A DNA stretch of 64,000 nt from Cryphonectria parasitica EP155 (GCF_011745365.1 NW_024468910.1:62001-126000), one strand, 5' to 3'; numbered from the stretch's first letter, positions 33,056 to 45,164 are shown. The notes: generated by a model not told the origin, from the letters alone. Numbers and translations: made by a program.

Positions 33056-35726
33056 CCTCCCTCGAGCGTGGGGGAGGGGGAGGAGGAAGGGAGAGACAGA
33101 ACATCCCCGGCGCGAGGAAATAAAGATGCAGAGGTCAACAGGAGAGAAGAACTGGCCGCCGAGCTAGGTCTTACTAACCATAGTCCAATTGCCTGGTAAC
33201 TGAGCTCTCTGCGCCTGACCAGGGGCCCAGGCGCTGGCCGGTGCTGGGCAGCTGTGCCTGCAGCATGAAGATGATAGTCCGCCCATCAGCCAATGTCGCG
33301 AGCACTGTGAGGAGATATGTACATGGCCCCGCTCGTCAACTGGCTGTGGTCCTCCTGACCGCCTCCGCGACCACCCACACGCCCAAACACCACGGCCGTG
33401 CCCCTCGTGTGCCGGTACAGACCGGGTATCGGCTGATGCTCTCTGACCAGGCAGCTAGCTGGTGTGCCGTGTTCTCGCGCGTCGTGCCGCGCGGGCGTCG
33501 GAGTCATGAGGGTGATTGATGGGATAACGCGCTGGCCATGCTGGCGTCCTTCTGACCATGTTGCGGTGCATGCTTGCTCGTCATGGCCAGGGCTGGCTGT
33601 CCTCTTGCTGTATGCTGGCATCTGGAGCTGGCTTCCTCTGTCTCGATACGTGCCGTGGCGGCGCCCTTCTTGTCGACCACGCGACGCGTCTTCTCGAACG
33701 GCGTGTTCCCTCGTCGCCGTCATCGTCATCCTTGGCGGTGGCGGAGGCGTTCGAGCACGGAGAAGGAGAAGGAGAGGAGGAGTGAGGAGGGCGGCCTGGG
33801 AGCGGGTTCTGGAGGTGCTGGCTGGCGGTATGATTAGCAAGATGGGCGTAGGAGCAGACAAAAAGAGATGAGGGCGAGGAGGAGTAAGCAGCTCGGGGAC
33901 TTTCTGCACTCGAATTGCTGTTGGATGGAGGACGGAATGCAAGCTCACATGCGATGGGACGCCCCGCGGTATGTGCAGTCAATGCCGCGCTGCGCCAGGC
34001 CGTCTGCTGCCAGACGCAGCGTGGCGCCTTTCGGCTGTGTCCACAGGCAACGAGGCAGGCCGCCCAGCAGCCGCCTCTGCCGCCTTTTTTCGAGAGGATG
34101 CGTTCGTTGTGTTGTTGAATGTGTTGACGGGAAGAGAGCGAGAACAGACCCGCGCCAGTTTTTTTTAATGTGGAAGAATGATCTGATGCTGGGAGTAGCA
34201 TTTGGGAAGGAGCGGAGGAGGAAGGGTGGGGAGGGCGCGTGGGCGGAAAGAAGGGAAAGAGCAAGGATGGAAGAAGGCGACAGTGCGGGGGCAGAAGAGG
34301 AGGCAAGATAAGAAGGCCTGTGTCCAAAGGTAGTCGTCAGCAGTAGGACACTCATGGGGGTTAGAATGTGCTGTATGCTGGTATTGATGATGTCTTCTTC
34401 TGCTCTTCTTCAGCTACACAGCATCGCATTCACAGGCCCTCGATGAACTGCTGCAGAGACAAGTGCAGCCTGATGTACTTCGGCTCCCACTCGTGGTATT
34501 GACTAGGGCCGTCCTCACATCTAGTTTTGGGGCGGTATACCAAAAGGCTTCACCTCGGTCAGCCGCTTTCCATAATTGCAAGCAGTACGGGGGTCTATCT
34601 TACCACGATATCTTTTAGGCACTTTGATGGGTTGTAAACTTCGATTTGCGTTTCTGTGGAGAAAAGGTGGCGATGGAATCTTGGGGTTCTGTCCGGGCCG
34701 GACCGAGACCTAGAGGCAGCAGAATAATCAATTTTGCTCCCTTCCCACAGCAGACGTTGACGGAAGAGACCCCAAAGGGGTTACTACAGTACTGCTATAG
34801 AATGACGTACCAGCCGTTACATAAGTGAGGAACGCGGTTTCCCCCTTACGCCTTCAGGCCCTCGAAGCCAGCTAGCCTTTCTTCCGTTTCCTTCCTATAC
34901 TTCAGGCTGGGCTAACAGAAGTAGCCTTGGCAAGCCTGCCTTTGTTGCATGGCCCTGGCTACCAACAGGACTTCATGTGCTCATATAAAACGTGTGGGCA
35001 CATGCAGTGTGCGCAGTCATAAGCTATGCTCACCTACTCTGCCTAAAGGCTAGCTGCATAGCAAGAGCAACCAATTTGGTCACCACAAGGATTCTCGGGG
35101 CCAGGGCCCGCTCGTTCGAGAGCCTTTCTCTTCATCCCACAATATCATTAAGAACAATACGAAGGTGCATTTCCACCAGCGTGGCTAGCACGGCCAGTCT
35201 GTACGTTTTGTTACCTTAGTCCCCGGCTCTCGGGCTAAGCCAGCTCAGGTTCCTTTTCCTCTTGCCTCGATCCATTCCATCCATCCTGATCAGCGATAAC
35301 CTCACTCTCTCCGCTTCTCCTCTAGCCACGCTGAAGGGAGTTGATGAGTTATGCGATGTAAGCAAAATCCCTCGAAAGCAATTCGCAGCTACGAAAAGTA
35401 TATAGCACAGGTGCTATCTGCGGGACGATCTTCGTCAACGACCGGTTCAAAGCGTTGCTCTCCGATGATCTCTCACCACAAACACAGTGGCTCGTTCGAA
35501 GCCCGCTGTCCGAGCGATCGAGTTTGAGCGTCTGCTCCGTTGCCCCAACCCTTTACAGCAGGAGAGAAAGCTGTTCACTGGCGGGCGGGGCCATGCAATT
35601 CTTGTCTTGTAGTAATTATGCTGGGGAGCAGGGGCAAGCCGCATATCTTCACACATGCCAATGGCGCTATGAACTCCGCCCATGTTTGCTTGGTTTCCGC
35701 AAGGCCAACATCGTGGTTTCTTGTCC
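33056..35726. other. Long stretch without a supported gene
   Basis: 33.2-34.3 kb is GC-rich with long overlapping frames on both strands but no recognisable motif. The frames look like composition artefacts or a decayed low-complexity gene. Near 34445-34500 a minus-strand peptide (WEPKYIRLHLSLQQFIEG) and the word TCCGGGCCGGACC at 34692-34704 recall retroelement sequence seen at 8.3 kb. 34.8-35.4 kb contains nothing I can identify. Confidence 0.4.
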
Positions 35727-37211
35727 TTATCGGGGTGTCATAAGAAAACCTCCCAAACTCAGCTTTTGTCTATAAAATGGCAGGGTAGCAAGAATCAATA
35801 CCACTATAGAAAGAGGCAGCGCTGTTGCAATATACACCCAGAAGTGCTTTTCCCCCGGTAGATAGCCTTCTGACATGCTGAATAACCCGGAAATCCAAGA
35901 GAGAGGTATAAATATAAGTGCGATAACTGTAAGCAAAGTGACGTTGGCGGCATGGCGCCCCGACCGCTGCGCGTCAAGGAGTTGCACCATGGATGTAGCC
36001 ACAGGGACTATTCGTTCCATCGATATACTGTATCGGCGTAATTGCGACCGTGCATAGCTGATATCCCGCAAGATGGTCTCCCATGGCTTCTTTTCTGTTT
36101 GCTCTTCGACCCAACGGCTGATGAATTCGCTCAGGATGTGCAGTTTGTGCTGACTCTGGTCGAGGCGCCGCGGCCACCGCTGCAGGTCGACGAGGTCTCT
36201 CTCGTGCGACCGACCCTCAATCGTCTGCAATGAGTATCTGTAGTACATGAGGTATCGGCTGACCAGATGTAGATACAACATCCATTCCGCCAACGCTATG
36301 CGTATCGGATAGTAACCCATGCTGAGGATCTTAGGAGGGTCTGCTCCGGTGAAGCCGGGTGGGTAATTGCGATAATAGTGAAGTAGGCTTGAAAGCAGAG
36401 AGCTTTTGTTCCAAGGAAGAGAAGCCTCATATGAGCTGGAAGAAGAGAGCGCCGGCGGCTGCTCAAAATCCTCGAAGCCGCCATGCAAAGGCTGAGCCGA
36501 ATGTTGGTTTCCAAGGAACGACTCTTGCGCTTCAAAGACGGTCTTTGCTGGTGGATCCACGAGGACGACAGCTGGACACACTGGTTAGAAGTGGTATAGC
36601 TCACTCTTCGACTGGGACTTACTATACCATACTCCCCCATGCTTCTTCAGCACTATGGAGCAGCAACCCCGCATTAAAGCCAATTGCCGCCCTTGCAAGT
36701 CTGGCAGTAGCCTTATGTTACGCATCACATTAGACCTGGTTCTTACTTGGTAGACTGATCCGTTGAAGTTCTTGCTTTGACCCAAATCAATAACCTGTTG
36801 GTAATGGATATGCAGGTGGCCTCGCTCGGCTATCTGAGATGGATAAAAGGCACGAAAGGGCGCAAGGGGAGCTTGGTCGATACCACTGAATTCAGTCGTT
36901 ACGTAGTCGGCAAAAAAGACCGGATCGATATTGAGAAGCTGGCCAAGACCGCTAATCAGACTGGGTTCAATATCCTCGATAAACAAAATCCGCCCATCGG
37001 CGGTAGAAGGGCCCTGAATGCGCTTCGACAGATCCTCTGCGCTGATGCTGGTCGGGGAGGAAAATTGGCCACACCCAGCAGCGTACTCGAGCAGAAAAAG
37101 TGAACTGGAGCTCTGAGGCGCGTGCTTGATGTACTTCAAAAGGCCGGTCACAGATGGGTTAGTGTGCGCTCTGGTTTTGATAAAATCGGTATATGTTGTT
37201 TGCGGCTGCAT
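35727..37211 (-). CDS. CorA-like Mg2+ transporter family membrane protein
   Basis: Exons 37211-36623 and 36571-35727 are separated by a 51-nt intron with donor GTAAGT, branch TCTAACC and acceptor TCCAG. The join is in frame and gives 477 residues. The N-terminal cytosolic domain carries segments of the fungal CorA-like family (RNIRLLPDLQGRQLALMRGC, then VLVDPP). A helical stalk follows, then two C-terminal membrane helices (about residues 409-429 and 441-463). The loop after helix 1 has GLFSMSEG rather than the Gly-Met-Asn signature of true Mg2+ channels, so ion selectivity cannot be assumed. The gene is divergently arranged with the NLR at 38102, 890 bp away. Many fungal genomes have expanded families of such CorA-like proteins of unknown role. 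Both reading frames are intact. Confidence 0.85.
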
Positions 37212-38101
37212 TGTTGCTCCTCCGATATGTCCAGAGTTGAAGTAGAAATGGGCAGTAGCTGCTTCGTTGAGATATACAAAGAATGCTCAAATTTTCTTGG
37301 CGGGGCCCAACACTATATTGAGATGTAAAACTCTATTGTATTCAAATAATCACGCAGACGAGGTGGCGTTTTATTACGCGCTGGAAATTGGGTGTCTTAC
37401 TCAACATGCGTTGCTACCATATTCTATATATCTAGATTGATGCGCCCGAGACTGAGAGCTTTATAGAGAGAAAAAAACATACCTATAGACCTTCTTCCAA
37501 GCGGCTGCTTAACTGTTCGGGACTGCCTGATCAAGTCAACCTTGGGCCAGCTTGCAGCACTGCCACCCGCTGCATGCAGGCTATCGGGGCTTAGTAGTTA
37601 CATTGATGGTGGGTCGGCAGCTATAGGAGACAAGGGTGAGTAGGACGTTCCTAAACACTAAAGAAAAATTAATAGAAAGAACGGGTACTATATTTAGATA
37701 TCATGTAGAAAAATGAATACGATATCCACTGATCAAGCCGCCCGACCGAGGTGCGGTGTGGAGAGTCGTTTTAGTAGCTGTTTGTTTGATTGGACGGATT
37801 GAGGCCTCAATGTGTTATTTTGCCGCAATATAAGCGCTTGTGGCGGCGGCTTGGTAAACATCACGCACACGCACCCGCTGTTGGCTGCGCCATTTCAATA
37901 TCGGCATAGCCTTATTCCTCCCCCCGCTCGCCATTTCAGCTTCGTCCAGCTTTGAAAACCAAGAGACGCCTCCACCTGGGACTACACAACCATTCGACTC
38001 CAGTATTTGCTTCACCTGAAGTTTCATGCACAGGGCTTGAATTTGACCAGCTGTTGCCGAGAGAAGCGTTTATCATACTTTAACACTCTCAAATTGCAAT
38101 A
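37212..38101. promoter_or_regulatory. Shared divergent promoter region of CorA-like gene and NLR
   Basis: 890 bp separate the two start codons. No conserved frame is visible. AT-rich blocks occur at 37320-37450 and 37640-37720. A leader of about 60 bases with CTCAAATTGCAATA precedes the NLR start. The head-to-head layout allows co-regulation, but no specific operator is identifiable. Confidence 0.4.
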
Positions 38102-41100
38102 ATGGATGATGCCTCCAGCAGAAAGAGGGGTTTGGACGACCGATTGCAACAAACAAATGCATACACCCCATCAACAAAGCGCTCGAAAATCAGTGATCGC
38201 AGCGGCTCATATCAGAGTCCAGGGGAACAGAGCTCAAAACCTACGAAACAACTCCTCAAAGAAAAGGTGGATCTCGCGATCGATAGGCATCAGCCTGAGG
38301 GGTTATCTGGTGACGTTCGGGAAAAGAGCCAATCTCTAAGAAGCGCTTTCGCAGAACACGTGTGGGCGGAAATCCGCATCGACTATGATCAAATGACGCA
38401 AGATCTGAAGAAGTTGCTAGAGATAACGCTCGGAGAAGAATCCATCAACGCCGAGGTGTTGGGGCGGACTAAAACGATTCACTCAACTGAGAGGACATTA
38501 CAGCGCCGCGAGGACCATCTCTTTAAGAAGACTGGGAGGGGTTTCGACAGTCTTCAGCAGATCCTCAACGAGATGCACGACCTTTCTGGGCTCAGAATTG
38601 TACTAGCATATCGCGACGACCTGAAAAGAGCTCAACAGCTTATCAGCACCACATTTGGAATACGGAAAGCTTTCGTCCAGTTTGATCGGAATCGTGAGAT
38701 TGGACAGCTCTGGAGGAAGCCCTGGTTTGGTGCTTATGAGACTCAGAACCATCGCGTCCATCTTGTCCAAAAAGACGAGGCTGCCTTTCCGCAATATGTC
38801 GGCGTCATGTTCGAAATACAGCTTACGACATTTGCGGACAGTTTGTATAACATACTCGCGCATGATCTTTTGTACAAGGCAGAACCCGGTCTGCTTACCT
38901 CCGAAGATGAGATGGTTATCGACTTGTCGCATGGACTGGCTAAATGCTTCGAGCTTTGCATGAGGATATTGAAGCCCAAGTTGGATAAAGACATGGATAG
39001 GAAGGTTGATAACAGAACCGATACCAAAGAGTCTCTGGAAATGGCGAATATGTTGGGAGAGAGACAGGCAAGAGAAGCTCAGTTGGCAGTAACCGATTTC
39101 CAGAGAGATTTGGAAACCCTTCCGAATGACACAAGCATAATGGCGAAGTTGTCACAGCTTATCACACAACAGCTAAGGTATGTCGTTCGAAAGTCTCTTC
39201 CAAGATTATATACTGACAAAGTTATAGGGAATGTTTTCATGAGCAACAGCAGACAGCTGAAGACCGAGAGTGCCTCAAAGACCTGCGGCCAAGCGACCCG
39301 CGGGATGATAAAAAGCGCATCGAACAGACGAAAGGCGGCTTGCTAAAAGACTCGTACAAGTGGATCCTGGAGCATCAAGACTTCAAGCAGTGGCGAGACA
39401 ACAATCAGAGCCGGCTGCTTTGGATCAAGGGCGACCCCGGCAAGGGCAAGACAATGCTGCTCTGCGGAATCATCGATGAGATGAGCCCTATCACGACATC
39501 AGATGGCAGACGTTCTTCCCTAGTCATATCTTACTTCTTCTGCCAGGCAACCGACTCGCGCATCAATACGGCGACAGCTGTGCTGCGAGGCTTGATTTAT
39601 CTCCTTGCTGAACATCAGCCATCACTTCTATCACACGTTCGAGAGAGATATGACAAGGCCGGAAAAGCACTGTTCGAGGATGCGAATGCCTGGGTTGCCT
39701 TGACTGAAATAATGAGAGGCATTATCCACGATCCACATTTGGATAAAGGCTATCTTATTATTGATGCGCTGGACGAATGCTCTGACCTACAACAACTTCT
39801 CAAGTTCATTCGCGAGAGCACTGGAGTCTCTTCACGGGTCAAGTGGATCGTATCGAGTCGGAACTGGCCCGAGATAGAAGAGGCAATAGGGACCATCACA
39901 CAGCAAGCTCGTCTGGATCTTGAGCTCAACGAGGACGCTATCTCTGCAGCTGTTCAACATTACACGAAGTACAAAGTGGAACAGCTAGCTAGAAAGAAAG
40001 ACTACGGTTCCAAGCTACAAGAGGATGTCTACCATTTCTTGACAGAAAATTCTGGTAGCACATTCCTCTGGGTAGCGCTAGTCTATCAAGAACTGGCTCT
40101 TCCCACTGTCAAACCGCGACACGTACGGGATAAGCTTCGTACGCTCCCTCCAGGACTCAACCCCCTCTATCAGGAAATGCTCAAAAGAGCGTACGCTTCG
40201 GAGGATTCCGATATATGCAGACATATCTTGGTTGCAGTGTCGCTATCATTCCGCCCCCTCACATTACCAGAACTGGCATGCCTTATCGACTTGCCTGATA
40301 CTATCCCGGAGGATGATCTCGAGACTTTGGAGGAGATTATCGGGAATTGCGGCTCCTTCCTAACGCTTCGAGATAAGACCGTCTATTTTGTACACCAATC
40401 AGCACAGGACTTCTTACTTCAGAAAGGATCCAAACAGATCTTTCCTTCAGGTTCTGCTCAAGAACATCAGAAGATCCTCTTAAGATCAATCGAGACCATG
40501 TCTCAGAAGCTCAGCCGCAACATCTACAATCTTCAGCACTCTGGCATTCTCATCGACAAAGTTCGCCGACCGCAGCCCGACCCGTTAGCTGCAGCCGCAT
40601 ATTCTTGCGTCAATTGGGTAGACCATCTGCTCGAGACCGAGTCTAATGACTATCTACAAGATGAGGGCAAAATAGACGAATTTCTGAGGGAGCACTACCT
40701 TTATTGGCTTGAAGCTCTAAGTCTTCTACGAAGCATTCCCGAAGGCGCATATGCTCTAGCGAAGCTGAAACACAAAGTTCAGGTATGCTTCAAAATATAA
40801 AACGGTAATAAGCACGCTTAACACTTTTCTAGAATCAGCAGAATGCCTCCTTTCTGCTTCAACTTCTCCAAGATATGCAACGTTTTCTATCGTACAGTCA
40901 ATGGGCTATTGAAAACAGTCCTCTTCAAGTCTACACCTCAGCACTTATCTTCAGCCCTAACAATAGCTTGACCAAGCAGCTCTTCCAAAAGGAAGAACCA
41001 GCGTGGATAAAGACAATGCCAATGATAGAGGATGACTGGAGCCCTTGCCTTCAGACGCTCGAGGGGCACAGCAGCGAGGTCTCGTCAGTAGCCTTCTCGG

Positions 41101-42149
41101 GCGACTCACAGCAGATCGCCTCAGGCTCTTACGATGCAACAGTCCGGATCTGGGATACTAGGACAGGGCAGTGCCTGCAGACGCTCGAGGGGCATAGCAG
41201 CGAGGTCTCGTCAGTAGCCTTCTCGGGCGACTCACAGCAGATCGCCTCAGGCTCTCACGATACAACAGTCCGGATCTGGGATACTAGGACAGGGCAGTGC
41301 CTGCAGACGCTCGAGGGGCATAGCGACTGGGTCTCGTCAGTAGCTTTCTCAGGCGACTCACAGCGGATCGCCTCAGGCTCTCACGATGCGACAGTCCGGA
41401 TCTGGGATACTAGGACAGAGCAGTGCCTGCAGACGCTCGAGGGGCACAGCAATGCGGTCTCATCAGTAGCCTTCTCGGGCGACTCACAGCAGATCGCCTC
41501 AGGCTCTCACGATACAACAGTCCGGATCTGGGATACTAGGACAGGGCAGTGCCTGCAGACGCTCGAGGGGCACAGCGACTGGGTCTTGTCAGTAGCCTTC
41601 TCGGGCGACTCACAGCGGATCGCCTCAGGCTCTCACGATGCGACAGTCCGGATCTGGGATACTAGGACAGGGCAGTGCCTGCAGACGCTCGAGGGGCATA
41701 GCGACTGGGTCTCGTCAGTAGCCTTCTCGGGCGACTCACAGCAGATCGCCTCAGGCTCTTACGATGCGACAGTCCGGATCTGGGATACTGGGACAGGGCA
41801 GTGCCTGCAGACGCTCGAAGTCGGTCAGACGTTGAAGAATTTGTCGCTGGATTTTACTGGTGCATATCTCGAGACAGAAATGGGTATTTTCAACCTTGAA
41901 AATCCTTCTTCTGCAGCTACTCTACAGCAAGTACAAGCGGAAGACAAGGCCCGACCGCCTCAGCGCTGTAGCTATGGGATCAATTCGGATGGCAATTGGA
42001 TTACAAGCGGCGCAGAAAATCTGTTATGGCTCCCATCGGAGTATCGCCCGGTGTCTTCTGCTGTGGCCGGATCGAGTGTCGCAATCGGCTGCTCATCAGG
42101 CCGGGTTCTTTGCTTCAGCTTTAGACTTTTGACTGCTGAATATGCCTGA
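38102..42149 (+). CDS. NOD-like receptor: RelA/SpoT - NACHT - WD40
   Basis: Exons 38102-39177, 39228-40782 and 40833-42149 are joined across two 50-nt introns (GTATGT, ACTGAC branch; GTATGC, TTAAC branch), giving 1,315 residues with no break. Residues 1-50 include a basic KRSK patch. Residues 85-265 match the RelA/SpoT nucleotidyltransferase fold: DLSGLRIVLAY (D160, R165), HRVHLV (H218, H220) and FEIQLTTFADSLYN (E238), so acidic synthetase positions persist while the Arg of EIQxRT is Thr. A linker with CLKDLRPSDPRDDKKR precedes the NACHT P-loop GDPGKGKT (about 427-434). Walker B is YLIIDALDEC (about 534-543), with TFLWVALVYQEL and HQSAQDFLL following. Six near-identical WD40 repeats and a degenerate seventh (949 onward) end the protein. 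Such receptors oligomerise on ligand recognition and trigger a cell-death or immune output through the N-terminal domain. That role is family knowledge; its ligand is unknown. Confidence 0.9.
41046..41801 (+). repeat. Six near-identical 126-bp WD40 repeats
   Basis: Units start at 41046, 41172, 41298, 41424, 41550 and 41676, each coding 42 residues beginning CLQTLEGHS. They differ at only a few nucleotides, almost all in the codons after GHS (SE, SE, DW, NA, DW, DW), in SYDA/SHDT/SHDA, in SQQ/SQR and in RTG/RTE/GTG. A divergent seventh blade follows at 41802. This is the pattern of concerted evolution with variable propeller-surface positions. Confidence 0.95.
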
Positions 42150-43540
42150 GCAGGTATAGAGCTGACTCTATCTTTGAGCGTTATTCTTTCTTATCTCTCC
42201 TGCGAATAGTATAACTTTTTTTCTCTTTGCCACAAATCGGGTCCTAGGGGGCTTCCTTAATTTATTATTTTTCATTTCGCTGTTGAAAAATTTGTATCCC
42301 CTTGCGAGCAAACTCTTTTGCCACCATCTACTTATATATGCTTACTAATTCGTTGATACTTCTGCCTAGTTGGTTCTAGAAGATTCAACTCAATTATTTA
42401 TACATAAGAAAACCTTAATCTATAAGAGCTAGCCTTTCTAGCCTGGTATATCCTTATACTTAAAGAGGAGAATTTTTATATACTAATAAGCATAAGCAAT
42501 CTGACATCAATATATAATAAAGTCTAAGAGCAATAGGAGAAAGCTGTACAAGATATAAGAAAGAGAGCGCTTGGAAAGAAGCATTTTAATGTACTGATAA
42601 GTATAGATAATAATTACGATCTAGGGTTTATGCATAAGCTATATGTACAGTCGGAAGGAATATTCGAACAGCGAATTCGAATATCTGCTGATCTTTTGGA
42701 TCTATGTACGGTTCAAGAGAAAGGGAAATTGGCTGAGAACGAGAACCACCCGACGGTGGTGAACAGTGGGACTATCGACAGGGCACCCTTTCGCCCCTTC
42801 ACTCCTTCTGGGACTGCAAGAGCAGCGAGGAGGCAGTGCCGTCCAAAGGGGGTTGGTTAGTCGTGCGCTGGGTCGGAAGAGCTGTGCCGGCGTGATGGCT
42901 CTCTCGGGGACTCACACGGCAAGACATGGTCGGTCTACCAAAAACGGTATACATCTGGGATCACTGGCCTGGTCGATGATATACCGAACCTCGGCTGGAG
43001 ACGGCGGTGGGCAACGGGAAGCCGGAAGCGGTGGCACGGCCTTGGTTTCGCACCCTTGGTACACCCCGTGGAAAGTGGGCCGTGGCAGAATATTATGACT
43101 GAAGCGTGGCATGCCCCTCACTCGCACTGGGGTTTTACATGGTGCTTGGAGTACAGGAGGAACCCGTCGCATTCATGTCTACATGTAGCAGCTAGGTTTC
43201 TGGGGAACCGGCGGGGGACTGGTGCTGTGGACAGGCATTGTGCGTGGCATCGCCGGCCCCCCCTTGGGTCTCCCACTCGCACTGGGACTGCACAGCGATG
43301 TAAAGGGTGTCGCCGGCAGGCTGGAACGGAAGAGATAGTATTTTGGCCGGAGAGAACGGATGCGCATGTCGGTCCGACAATAGACCTGACTTGGGGTTGC
43401 GTCGGGCTTAAGGTGCAAACCTTGTGTTTATGTGGTGGCTGGCTGGGCGGTGAAGAGCCGGCAGCTGGGAGTCCATTAATAGGAGGGCTTTGTCCACCTT
43501 CTTGACTATAGTATCCTTTGTGTAATCTCATATAAAAGGT
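42150..43540. other. AT-rich spacer then LINE-like untranslated sequence
   Basis: 42.15-42.65 kb is AT-rich and featureless. 42.9-43.5 kb contains repeated CACTCGCACTGGG words (43114, 43271) and open but unmatched frames. It may be a decayed untranslated or upstream part of the LINE that follows. Confidence 0.4.
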
Positions 43541-44894
43541 AGCTAGCTATAGGGAATACGAGGCTCGGATACAGGAAGTGCAGAAGGTGCTGAACCTCGC
43601 AGCTCGGGCTATCCTGCCGGTCTGGAGGACCACGCCGAACCGCATCCTATGCAGGGATGCCGGTCTATCCTCGGCGGAGGCAGCGCTCGAGGAGGTTCGA
43701 CTTCGCCTGGCTAGAAGGGTGCTTACAGCAGACAAGGGCAATCTGACGGTCCCTCGCATAGCTCCCAGGTATCGCTGGGGAAAGATACAGCACGGCCTGC
43801 TCCCCCCTCATACAAAGCTGGCAATAGCAGCAGCATCAATCACATATACCCCAGACCGGCTAGCCCTTACCCGGCCCAGATACAGGCCAGGGAGCGGGGC
43901 GGATCCTACCGAGGGCCTGCCCAAAAGCCGGGCAGCACAGAATTTCAAGGCCTGGCTGGGAAGCCGGCGCCACTCGGACATCACTGTCTTCACAGATGGA
44001 TCCAAGGGGACGGAGGGAGTAGGCTATGGCTTCGCTATCTACAAAGGGCTGGGCAGCGAGGCACTACAGAAAGGCCTTGGCTCTCTTCATGCCACCGCAG
44101 CAGTATATGATGCAGAGGCAGTCGGGGCCTGGCGCGGACTGGAGGCTGCTATAGAGATAGCCAAGCCGGAAAGCCCTATTACAGTCTGCCTGGATAATAC
44201 ATCAGTTATTACCGGGCTGCATGGAAGGCCAGGGGACTCCTCACAATGGGCCTTTCTCTCCTTCCAGAACAGAATGGACACAAGGAGAGCGCCTATTTCA
44301 GTCAAATGGTCCCCAGGGCATCTGGGCATTGCTGGGAATGAAATGGCGGATAGTCTAGCAAAGGCAGGGCAGTCAGGTCCAGCTGATAGCAAGGCTGGCC
44401 CGACGATCTCGGGCCTCAAAAGCCACTGCCGCGATATGCTGCAGGCTTTCAGAACCAAGGACTGGGCTCGGACCAAGAAGGGCCTCTCGAAATGGTACAA
44501 GTCCTGACGGCTCGAGCCAGAAACGTCCTGCCCGGCCGAGCTCAATCTTGACCGCCGCACCCTCCACCAATTCCTAGCTACAAGAACTGGGCATGGAGAC
44601 TTCGAGTGGTACCACGAGGCTTTCCGGCACGAAGACGCAGCATTGTACTGCAAGTGTGGGCGGGCTCGCACCCAAGACCATTTAGTGAACTGCCGGCTCG
44701 TCCGGCGGTCCTTCTCGAGGTGGCCCTGGCCTAGCAACCGCCCTCGACACTTCCCACAGACGCCGGGGGAGAAACGGCGGTACCTGGAGGACCTGATGCA
44801 TCAACCAGAGGCCTTCCGCCGCTCCATTGAAATGACAAGGTTTTATGAACAGTGCTGGATAACTACCACAGGCAAGCCGGCTGGGGGCCTATAG
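43541..44894 (+). mobile_element. Tad-like LINE fragment (RT tail, RNase H, C-terminal CCHC-like motif)
   Basis: The frame from about 43560 begins in the reverse-transcriptase thumb (VLNLAARAILPVWRTTPN). It then has a complete-looking RNase H domain: ITVFTDGSKG (first Asp), a Glu in YDAEAVGAWRGLEA, ITVCLDNTSVI (Asp) and VKWSPGHLGIAGNEMADSLA (His and Asp). A TGA at 44505-44507 interrupts. The same frame then continues through TLHQFLATRTGHGDF to CKCGRARTQDHLVNC, the Cys/His tail of Tad-clade elements, and stops at 44894. ORF1, the endonuclease and the RT palm are missing, so the copy is 5'-truncated, typical of LINEs. The 3' tail (44895-45162) is GA-rich and lies against the TA insertion site of the next transposon. 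Confidence 0.85.
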
Positions 44895-45164
44895 ATAGGG
44901 GCCGGCAGGGCTCTCTGGGTTTTTGAGGGCGTGAGGGCGCAGCTCCGAAGAGTGGACCCGGACCCGACCGGAGCACAATGCCCGGAGGACAAGTGGCTGC
45001 AGGAGGAGGACTTGAAGGGGTGGCTGGGGAGCGAGGAGGGCGATAGCGATGATGAGGACGAATAGGAAGGGCGAAGGCAGCGATAGAGGCGATAGAGGGA
45101 AGAAAGGATAAGGGGAGGACGAGGAGGAGGGAAAAGGAAGAAAACAAAGCCGCCTTAGACGATA

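Noticed and set aside
33286..34327. Several GC-rich frames of 130-250 codons on both strands
   Set aside because: No motif, mutually overlapping and rich in Ser/Pro/Arg, as expected by chance in GC-rich DNA. Kept only as an unassigned region.
36726..36771. Additional 46-nt intron in the CorA-like gene (GTAAGA ... CTGCCAG)
   Set aside because: Removing it breaks the reading frame, and the peptide it encodes (VRTRSNVMRNIRLLP) matches the family, so it is kept as coding.
40957..41139. Antisense ORF over the WD40 repeats
   Set aside because: Shadow of the repeats on the opposite strand with no independent support.
42766..43531. Plus- and minus-strand ORFs of 80-150 codons before the LINE
   Set aside because: They overlap each other, lack any recognisable domain, and contain internally repeated CACTCGCACTGGG words more like untranslated repeat DNA.
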